Below are positions 1 through 5,151 of a DNA stretch of 21,923 nt, in pieces. Where the stretch lies: IMG/VR virus record IMGVR_UViG_3300021963_000736, positions 1 to 21,923 of that record; one strand, written 5' to 3'. The DNA is from a virus. A program made the translations under genes and the position numbers. Every line of letters starts with the position of its first letter. The stretch's first letter is position 1. The notes beneath the pieces are model-generated. The model searched no databases, was not told the origin of the DNA, and saw nothing but the letters and a program-made list of their open reading frames with translations.

Positions 1-155
1 TCGGGTGGATTGCACCTAACACAGTTAATGTAGTCAGGTACTTCTTTTAGTTTATTCACACTCGTATCATTTACGAATGAGTGGTTACACGATGGTGTTA
101 CCAAATACTTGTTGAACTTTAATAGCTCAACTGATTTTACTTTTACCCTGCGCAT
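1..155 (-). CDS. Partial unknown phage protein with CxxC motif (3' end outside window)
   Basis: This reading frame starts at the ATG at 155-153 and stays open to the window edge, so its C-terminus is missing. The upstream gene's stop lies 12 bases away and overlaps an AAGGA-type ribosome binding site (TAAGGATAGG), which supports the start. About 51 residues are visible. They begin MRRVKVKSVELLKF and later contain a Cys-x-His segment (SCNHS) and a CVRC motif. The spacing would suit a small zinc-binding fold, but that is inference. It is the last visible member of a close-packed minus-strand run of small genes. I do not recognise a family. Confidence 0.6.
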   Translation of the reverse strand, partial: MRRVKVKSVELLKFNKYLVTPSCNHSFVNDTSVNKLKEVPDYINCVRCNPP

Positions 156-167
156 TTTAACCTATCC

Positions 168-374
168 TTACCGGACTAGGCTGGCAAGGTCATATGCCCT
201 TAGCAGTCTGTCTGGCAGCTTGTACCTTTGTTCATACAGCGTCCTGACCCTTTCACACCAATCTTCATCTAAGAATTGGTCGTTAGAGAAATGTTTATTG
301 AACAGCTTAGAAGCCATTCTTCTGCTGCTTAATATTATAATCCTTTGGGCCTTCTTCTGCCTACTTTTTTTCAT
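168..374 (-). CDS. Small basic unknown protein, 68 aa
   Basis: The 68-residue product has a strongly basic N-terminus (MKKSRQKKAQR), a short hydrophobic stretch, and a helical Arg/Leu-rich second half (YEQRYKLPDRLLRAYDL). Its ATG lies one base after the stop of the upstream gene (TAATATG), so it is probably translated by coupling; the local ribosome binding site is poor. A second Met at residue 20 is a possible alternative start. It sits in a run of small minus-strand accessory genes. The basic head suggests nucleic acid binding, but nothing more specific is visible and I recognise no family. Confidence 0.6.
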   Translation of the reverse strand: MKKSRQKKAQRIIILSSRRMASKLFNKHFSNDQFLDEDWCERVRTLYEQRYKLPDRLLRAYDLASLVR

Positions 375-375
375 A

Positions 376-738
376 TTAATTCTTCTGCGTTAAGGCCGCT
401 TTATTGGACTCAAGTTGACTCAGCTCTTCTTTGAGCGCTGTTATTTTATTTTTTAGCTCTTCAGCCATCTTATCGACATTAGTCAGAATTTCCAGCATCA
501 CGTCGGCTTGATGCTTAGATAGCTTTGCTGTTTGAATCATAAGACTGTGAAGCTCTCCAGGAAGCCTTACTGACCCTTGTCTGCCTATCATCAAGCCGTA
601 TGGAAAGTCGTTCTGAGCAACGTTCCAATCTAGCACTACCGCACATGATCTTAGCTCTGGAATCTTTTCTAATAAGCTTAATATCTTCTCGCTAAGCTCG
701 TCTGTCACTTCTATATGTCTAAGCTTCTGTTCCGTCAT
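376..738 (-). CDS. Unknown protein with C-terminal coiled coil, 120 aa
   Basis: The product has two parts. Residues 1 to about 75 form a mixed alpha/beta region (SCAVVLDWNVAQNDFPYG, then GRQGSVRLPGELHSL). Residues about 75-115 are a heptad-like helix rich in Lys, Glu and Leu (KMAEELKNKITALKEELSQL) that should form a coiled coil, suggesting an oligomer. The start overlaps the end of the preceding gene by 20 bases. The next gene starts one base after its stop, so the trio is translationally coupled. I recognise no family; a structural or regulatory role is equally possible. Confidence 0.65.
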   Translation of the reverse strand: MTEQKLRHIEVTDELSEKILSLLEKIPELRSCAVVLDWNVAQNDFPYGLMIGRQGSVRLPGELHSLMIQTAKLSKHQADVMLEILTNVDKMAEELKNKITALKEELSQLESNKAALTQKN

Positions 739-1057
739 CTTTTCTCCTTAGTGCTAGCTCGATGTGATACTCCATAGCTCTGGCGGCCAGAGCTGTTGGG
801 ACTAAGAGTACAAACTCGTAATTCCTAAAGCAACACAAAAATGATAGCCAGAAACATACATGATAACCTAAACAGAATCTACAAGTCATTAGGTCGCCTA
901 TAAGTGCTATACCTTTTCGGTCTGAGTATTTCCAAACCTCTGTGTGTGCTCTAGCCGTAGCAAATATGGTTCCTTCGAACCATGCGTCTAATGCAGCCTT
1001 GCTTGCTAAAGCTACGACTACAACTGCTAAAAACACATCTCCCATTTCGTATTCCAT
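719..1057 (-). CDS. Membrane protein with CxxCxGYH motif, about 112 aa
   Basis: The start is set at the ATG at 1057 because AGGAGG lies eight bases upstream; an in-frame TTG six bases earlier is less likely. The N-terminus (FLAVVVVALASKAALDAWFEG) forms a first membrane helix. A second hydrophobic region carries the motif CRFCLGYHVCFWLSFLCC, and a third hydrophobic stretch (VLLVPTALAARA) follows. A Cys-x-x-Cys-x-Gly-[YF] motif entering a membrane helix resembles the DUF1360 type of small membrane protein seen in bacteria and phages, a tentative match. A short sequence similar to its N-terminus occurs at 1471-1542. The AGGAGG leader resembles that of the gene at 15346-15669. Confidence 0.65.
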   Translation of the reverse strand: MEYEMGDVFLAVVVVALASKAALDAWFEGTIFATARAHTEVWKYSDRKGIALIGDLMTCRFCLGYHVCFWLSFLCCFRNYEFVLLVPTALAARAMEYHIELALRRKDDGTEA

Positions 1058-1092
1058 AACCAAGACCTCCTGTTTAAAGATTACTAACCGCG

Positions 1093-1165
1093 CCTGCCGA
1101 GCCGCGCCTTGCCTTTCCTCAACTCACCTTGTCATGCCTGCCTTGCCTCGCCAAGCCGTGTCGCA
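1093..1165. repeat. C-rich CCNNG array, block 1
   Basis: This intergenic stretch between two minus-strand genes repeats the pattern of the larger array further on: a CCTG unit followed by five-base CCNNG units. Two CCTGCC phase-reset points lie at 1093 and 1137, exactly 44 bases apart. The pattern fades after about 1165 into ordinary A/T-richer sequence before the next gene. Both strands are largely free of stop codons here, but no start with a good ribosome site is present, so I treat it as non-coding. Confidence 0.7.
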
Positions 1166-1190
1166 TAGAGTAACCACCGCAATCAACCCT

Positions 1191-1424
1191 TTATTTTTTC
1201 CCTTTAGAGACATGACTTGGCTCCTCTTCTATTATTTGTAGCCCCCGCTCCTTAGCGAGCCTCTTTATGCTTTTTGTATTACTTTTTTCTCGTTCCTTAG
1301 CAGCAGCTACCCGCTCGTAAAAGAGGGGAACGCCTTTGATTTCAATGCCGTTTGCTTCTGCGTACCTAAATAGCCTAAGCGCATCGTCTTGGTCATCTTC
1401 AGGGGTACCTTTTATCCATATCAT
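1191..1424 (-). CDS. Small acidic/basic helical unknown protein, 77 aa
   Basis: The ATG at 1424 follows an AAGGAG ribosome site at good spacing, so the start is well supported. The N-terminal half (MIWIKGTPEDDQDDALRLF) is acidic and looks like a compact alpha/beta fold. The second half is a charged helix (ERVAAAKEREKSNTKS) and ends in a Lys-rich tail (SKGKK). It lies between array block 1 and a tiny reading frame upstream. I recognise no family. It is typical of the small charged host-takeover or accessory proteins carried by large phages, but that is only context. Confidence 0.65.
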   Translation of the reverse strand: MIWIKGTPEDDQDDALRLFRYAEANGIEIKGVPLFYERVAAAKEREKSNTKSIKRLAKERGLQIIEEEPSHVSKGKK

Positions 1425-1470
1425 GAGTGTGCTCCTTCAAGGGTAGTGTAGATACGAAAAAAGCCGTGAC

Positions 1471-1542
1471 TCAACAAGAGTCCAATACAGCCTTACTTGC
1501 GGCCGCAACTATAATCACCGTCAATATGGCTTCTAACATCAT
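1471..1542 (-). CDS. Micro-gene or truncated paralogue of the 719-1057 membrane protein, 23 aa
   Basis: A 23-residue frame starts at a doubled ATG (1542-1540 and 1539-1537) with a GAGAGGAAC ribosome site upstream. It overlaps the stop of the preceding gene. Its sequence (MMLEAILTVIIVAAASKAVL, then DSC) matches the first membrane helix of the protein at 719-1057, which reads VFLAVVVVALASKAALD. The DNA is also close there (GCAGCCTT and CTTGC against ACAGCCTT and CTTGC). It stops just after the helix, where the longer copy continues WFEG. It may be a decayed duplicate or a real single-helix micro-protein. Confidence 0.45.
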   Translation of the reverse strand: MMLEAILTVIIVAAASKAVLDSC

Positions 1543-1709
1543 GTAACGTTCCTCTCGTTTATCTTATAGTTGCAAGCATCCATAAGATTAATCCTACCTT
1601 CCCTACGATTGAGCCGTGAGTGCGCCTTTTTAAGGGGCGCTCTCAAGTGCCTTACCGAGTTCTTGGCCCGATGTCTCCAAGCCTTTTCGAATCCAGTAGT
1701 GTCTGCCAT
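1539..1709 (-). CDS. Small highly basic unknown protein, 56 aa
   Basis: The start is placed at the ATG at 1709, which has AGAGGA nine bases upstream. A longer upstream start would run into the repeat array and has no ribosome site. The product (starting MADTTGFEKAWRHRAKNSVR) is very rich in Arg, Lys and His, with a central RAPLKKAHSRLNRREGR segment, and is probably helical and nucleic-acid binding. Its stop overlaps the doubled ATG of the next small frame, so the two are translationally coupled. I recognise no family. Confidence 0.6.
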   Translation of the reverse strand: MADTTGFEKAWRHRAKNSVRHLRAPLKKAHSRLNRREGRINLMDACNYKINERNVT

Positions 1710-1743
1710 TATGTAAGTCCTCTTTGTTATTAGGTTACCCAAG

Positions 1744-1915
1744 CCTGCCATGCCTGGCCTTGCCGTGCCTCTTCGGGCCTGGCCATGCCTGCCAAGTCCG
1801 TGCCTTGCTCCGCCGCGACCCGCCGGGCCTGCCGGGCCATACAGAGCCTTGCCATACCACGCCTTGCCTGCCGCGCTTTTACCAGCCGCACCATAACGAG
1901 CCGCGCCTTACTTTT
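1744..1915. repeat. C-rich CCNNG array, block 2
   Basis: Four CCTGCC phase-reset points lie at 1744, 1788, 1828 and 1867, giving intervals of 44, 40 and 39. The 40 can be read as a 39 with one inserted base. Between them run five-base CCNNG units with variable middle bases. The last unit decays toward the tRNA gene that begins at 1926. The block lies between a small basic gene and the tRNA, in what is otherwise a spacer. I see no gene in it: frames on both strands are open only because the five-base unit rarely makes a stop. Confidence 0.8.
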
Positions 1916-1925
1916 GAAACTATAT

Positions 1926-1997
1926 TGGGCCACCTCGGATTCGAACCAAGAACCAAGGAATTATGAGTTCCCTGCTCTGCCTTTGAGCTAGTGGCCC
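1926..1997 (-). tRNA. tRNA with CAU anticodon (Met or lysidine-type Ile)
   Basis: The minus strand folds into a full 72-base cloverleaf. The acceptor stem is GGGCCAC/GTGGCCC with discriminator A, the D stem GCTC/GAGC, the anticodon stem GGGAA/TTCCT and the T arm CTTGG-TTCGAAT-CCGAG. The anticodon loop is CTCATAA, giving CAU. The 1-72 pair is G-C, so it is not an initiator tRNA. Elongator Met and lysidine-modified Ile2 both use this loop and cannot be separated by eye. The 3' CCA is not encoded. The gene interrupts the C-rich repeat array, with block 2 on one side and block 3 on the other. Confidence 0.93.
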
Positions 1998-2006
1998 TAT
2001 GAGTTG

Positions 2007-2660
2007 CCTGCCTCGCCTCGCCGGGCTTCGCCCTATCTCGCCATGCCACGCCTGCCAAGCCACGCCATGACTCGCCGCGACGTGTCTAACCTAGCCTGCC
2101 GAGCCCAGCCTCGCCGAGCCTTGCCTTACCGAGCCTGCCGTGCCACGTCTCACCTATTCTTGCCCCGACATGCCTGCCGCGCCTCTCCCGAACGGGCCTC
2201 ACCATGCCTAGCCTGCCAAGCCGATCGCAGCCGGACCGCGCCGCGCCTCGCCTGCCGCTCCTCGCCGCGCCTCACCTCGCCTAGCCGTGCCTGCCGTGCC
2301 TTGCCTGGACCTGCCCCTCCAAACCGTGCCCCGCCTAGCCTGCCTCGCCACGCTCTGCCGAGCCTGGCCCTACCGAGCCCCGCCTGCCTCGCGTTGCCAT
2401 GCCGCTCCATTACAAACCCGGCCGTGCCTGCCATACCTCGCCGAGACAGACCTTGCCGAGCCGCACCGCGCCTGCCGCGCCGAACCTCGGCTGACCTCGG
2501 CTTACCGTGCCTGCCTCGCCTCGCCAGGACCAGCCTTGCCTGACCGTGCCTGCCGCTCCTCACCACGCCTCGCCGAACCTGGCCCAGCCTAGCCTGCCTT
2601 GCCACGCTCTGCCTAGCCGGGCCATACCTCGCCAATCCTGCCGCGCCCTGCCTTGCCTTA
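2007..2660. repeat. C-rich CCNNG array, block 3 (16 units)
   Basis: This stretch is built from five-base CCNNG units in which CC and G are favoured and the middle two bases vary. Every 7 to 9 units a shorter CCTG unit resets the phase. Reset points lie at 2007, 2051, 2095, 2134, 2173, 2212, 2251, 2290, 2339, 2383, 2427, 2471, 2510, 2549, 2593 and 2637. The 15 intervals are seven of 39, seven of 44 and one of 49 bases, all 5n-1, with mean 42.0. On the strand of the flanking genes the pattern is (CNNGG)n-CAGG. Because 44 is not a multiple of three, no protein frame is kept from unit to unit. Open frames on both strands are by-products of the scarcity of stops, so I call no gene here. Confidence 0.9.
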
Positions 2661-2680
2661 ATTTAGCAAGTTACCTTGCC

Positions 2681-2968
2681 CTAATTTCTTCTACTTCTTT
2701 TCTTACTGCGATAGCCACTGCCGTTATATCGACCCTTTGAGTTTCTGATATAGGAGTCTTGAAGATGTCTGGAGAACTTTCCTGGAGTCCAGTAAGGTTT
2801 TCCAGCCTCCATGTTGCTATCGGTCCGTAAGAACATGTAGCACAGAACTATACTAAATAACATAAAAACGAATGACTTCAATACGATAGAGGCCACTATG
2901 CCCCCGACAATAATCCAAAAGGATATTGTTGTATTGTCATCGTTTGCCGTATATTGTTTGTAGCTCAT
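2681..2968 (-). CDS. Small membrane protein with basic tail, 95 aa
   Basis: The start is put at the ATG at 2968, two bases after the stop of the upstream gene (TAAAATG), so it is probably translated by coupling; a GTG further up would overlap that gene. Residues 14-47 are hydrophobic (ISFWIIVGGIVASIVL, then FVFMLFSIVLCYMFL) and form one long or two short membrane helices. The C-terminal half is hydrophilic and ends strongly basic (YRSKKRSRRN), so it should stay in the cytoplasm by the positive-inside rule. It ends just before array block 3. I recognise no family; a holin-like role cannot be excluded but has no direct support. Confidence 0.65.
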   Translation of the reverse strand: MSYKQYTANDDNTTISFWIIVGGIVASIVLKSFVFMLFSIVLCYMFLRTDSNMEAGKPYWTPGKFSRHLQDSYIRNSKGRYNGSGYRSKKRSRRN

Positions 2969-2969
2969 T

Positions 2970-3179
2970 TTATATAATCCCGAAGGGCCACTCACGTGAT
3001 ACACCTCTGTCCGGAGGAATGTCTCCCTCGTTAGGGCGATTATGCTCCGGGGGATAAGGAGGTTTAAGAGGATATCTTATAGAAGCCAGATTACCAATGG
3101 CCATGCGGCTAGAGGGCAGTCTTTGAGTAGTTATCAATCCACTACGCTCTAAGAATCTTCTTGGTGATCGGCTAGCCAT
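2970..3179 (-). CDS. Small Arg/Pro-rich unknown protein, 69 aa
   Basis: The ATG at 3179 has a strong AAGGGGG ribosome site five bases upstream. The product is basic at its N-terminus (MASRSPRRFLERSG) and proline-rich in the middle (YPLKPPYPPEHNRPNEGDIP), with no membrane helix, and is probably largely unstructured. It lies between a single-helix membrane protein upstream and a second membrane protein downstream. The three are spaced as one transcript. I recognise no family. Confidence 0.6.
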   Translation of the reverse strand: MASRSPRRFLERSGLITTQRLPSSRMAIGNLASIRYPLKPPYPPEHNRPNEGDIPPDRGVSREWPFGII

Positions 3180-3209
3180 AGTAACCCCCTTAAACTAACG
3201 AAATAGGCA

Positions 3210-3344
3210 TCAGAATGCAGCGTAACCAATTATGATCAGCAAAGCTACAACACAAATTATAGCAACTGGTTCCATAGAATCGGCACTGCTACATTCACTT
3301 TCTCCATATTCGTCTTCGCACCTATCCGAGATTTTGTAAAACAT
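3210..3344 (-). CDS. Single-helix membrane micro-protein, 44 aa
   Basis: The frame starts at the ATG at 3344-3342. An AGGGG ribosome site lies about eight bases upstream, inside the beginning of the divergent terminase gene. The first 25 residues are acidic and Cys-containing (MFYKISDRCEDEYGESECSS). Residues 26-44 form one hydrophobic helix (EPVAIICVVALLIIIGYAAF). The start codon shares three bases with the terminase start on the other strand. Small acidic-head, single-helix proteins are common in phages, but I cannot assign a role. Confidence 0.6.
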   Translation of the reverse strand: MFYKISDRCEDEYGESECSSADSMEPVAIICVVALLIIIGYAAF

Positions 3345-5151
3345 GATAAATACCCCTAATCAAACGTCCAGCGCTTCTTCTAATCAAAAAGCCTTAAACG
3401 AAGTTATAACACGTATAAAGAAAGGCTCGTTTCCAAACCTCTCTTCGCTTCTACCGGCAATGCTAAACCTCGATGGAAAGCCTTATAGCCTTGAGAAACA
3501 CTATCAGTTTGAGCCTCTTTTCAATATTTATATGCCTAGACGAACCATATTGAAAACTGGTCGTCAGGTGGGTAAGAGCACGGTCATCTCCGCGCATGGA
3601 GTTATAACCTGCGCTACCGTTCCGTACTTTCGAAACCTCTATATTACTCCTTTGTTTGAGCAGGTGCGCCGCCTGTCTAGTAATTACGTAAGACCCTTCA
3701 TAGAGCAATCTCCGGTCAAATCTATTTTAATTGGCCCTGAGACCGAGAACAGCGTGCTGCAAAGAAGCTTTCGCAACAACAGCATGATGCAGTTCTCATT
3801 TGCTCTACTCGACGCCGATAGAATTCGTGGTATACGGGCCGATCAGGTTATCATCGATGAAGTTCAGGATATGGATGGAGATCACATACCTGTTATTCGA
3901 GAAACCATGTCGGCCAGTGAATGGGGTAACATGAAAATCGCAGGTACCCCTAAGACCTTAGATAACACCATAGAGCGAGAATGGTTGTCGTCATCTCAAG
4001 CTGAATGGTGTATAGTATGCAGAGCTTGCAAGTACACAAACGTCTCATCGATTAATCATGACCTTATTCGCATGATTGGCCCTGTAAGAGCGGATATATC
4101 AGAGCATAGCCCTGGAACCGTTTGTGCAAAATGTAGCAAGACTATTTACCCTAAAGATGGAAGATGGATTCATAAACATCCGGAGAGAAGACTCAATTAC
4201 GCCGGATACCATATTCCTCAACCAATAATGCATATTCATTACTCTCGACCAGATAAATGGGCGGAGCTGAATGCAAAGAGAGAAGGGATGGGAAATTATA
4301 CGCACGAAAGATTCCTAAACGAAGTTTTAGGAGAAAGCTCTGGAGCAGGGCTACAGCTCGTATCACTTCTTGAGCTGCAAGCGGCATCCAACCCTGACCT
4401 TAAGAACAACCCAAGAGACCCATCCGCAAATTGTAAGGATGAGATTCTTAAAAAGTACGCTCACCGAATACTTGCAGTTGACTGGGGTGGCGGTGGTGAG
4501 AAGGGCGTAAGCCTTACCGTCCTTGCCGTCATGGGCATTACATCCACCGGTGTCATAGAGGTCATATGGTCTAAGCGCCTTCTCACTCCTCATGACCACA
4601 TGGCTGAAGCTGCAGAGTGCCTTAAGATTCATCGCATGTTTAAATGCGAGTTTATAACTCATGACTTCTCTGGAGCGGGCGTAGTCCGAGAAACTGTTTT
4701 AGTTCAATCGGGAATATCGCCTACTCAACTGCTACCTGTACAGTACGTAAGAGCAGCCAGCAAAGGTATGTTTACTTACATACCGTCAGCGCCCGCTCAC
4801 CCCAGGGCTCATTACAGAGCCGATAAGACACGAAGCTTACTAACCACATGCTCAGCCATACGCACTAAGAAGCTTAGATTCTTTGCCTATGACTACGTTA
4901 GCTCAGAAGACCCGGGCCTTATTCAAGACTTTCTAGCCTTGATTGAAAGCAAAGCCACTACAGCGGCTGGGTCTGACATATACACTATTCAGAGAAACCC
5001 AGCCTTATCCGATGACTTTGCTCAGTCGGTTAACATAGGCTGCTTATGCCTGTGGCATATGACTGGAAGATGGCCTGACTTTAAAACAGATAGATACTCT
5101 GTAACTAGAGAGCAAGCTATGGAAACTGGAATGGGTGGATGGAACACCTAG
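3343..5151 (+). CDS. terL: Terminase large subunit (packaging ATPase-nuclease)
   Basis: This is the motor that cuts and pumps phage DNA into the prohead. The 602-residue product has a Walker A loop (GRQVGKST, 73-80), a Walker B strand with catalytic Glu (VIIDEVQD, 169-176) and a coupling motif (AGTPKT, 200-205). The C-terminal nuclease shows its acidic residues in VDWGGGG (D380), THDFSG (D441) and SDDFAQSV (D557/D558). A Cys-rich insert between the domains (C223, C226, C229, C261, C264) looks like a zinc ribbon, as in some lambda-type terminases. The ribosome site is weak (CGAGAT), and the ATG shares bases with a minus-strand start. The stop overlaps the primase-like gene's stop in CTAG. No small terminase subunit is recognisable nearby. 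Confidence 0.95.
   Translation: MINTPNQTSSASSNQKALNEVITRIKKGSFPNLSSLLPAMLNLDGKPYSLEKHYQFEPLFNIYMPRRTILKTGRQVGKSTVISAHGVITCATVPYFRNLYITPLFEQVRRLSSNYVRPFIEQSPVKSILIGPETENSVLQRSFRNNSMMQFSFALLDADRIRGIRADQVIIDEVQDMDGDHIPVIRETMSASEWGNMKIAGTPKTLDNTIEREWLSSSQAEWCIVCRACKYTNVSSINHDLIRMIGPVRADISEHSPGTVCAKCSKTIYPKDGRWIHKHPERRLNYAGYHIPQPIMHIHYSRPDKWAELNAKREGMGNYTHERFLNEVLGESSGAGLQLVSLLELQAASNPDLKNNPRDPSANCKDEILKKYAHRILAVDWGGGGEKGVSLTVLAVMGITSTGVIEVIWSKRLLTPHDHMAEAAECLKIHRMFKCEFITHDFSGAGVVRETVLVQSGISPTQLLPVQYVRAASKGMFTYIPSAPAHPRAHYRADKTRSLLTTCSAIRTKKLRFFAYDYVSSEDPGLIQDFLALIESKATTAAGSDIYTIQRNPALSDDFAQSVNIGCLCLWHMTGRWPDFKTDRYSVTREQAMETGMGGWNT

Noticed and set aside
2004-2635. Long open frames on both strands through the C-rich array (up to about 179 residues)
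   Set aside because: The five-base unit seldom makes stops in any frame, so open frames appear on both strands. The 44- and 49-base steps shift frame and no ribosome site supports a start. The peptides are low-complexity Ala/Arg/Pro mixtures.
2007-2660. CRISPR array
   Set aside because: Spacing of 39-49 bp looks CRISPR-like, but there is no conserved direct repeat with unique spacers; only a short reset motif recurs and the whole sequence follows a five-base pattern. No cas gene is present.
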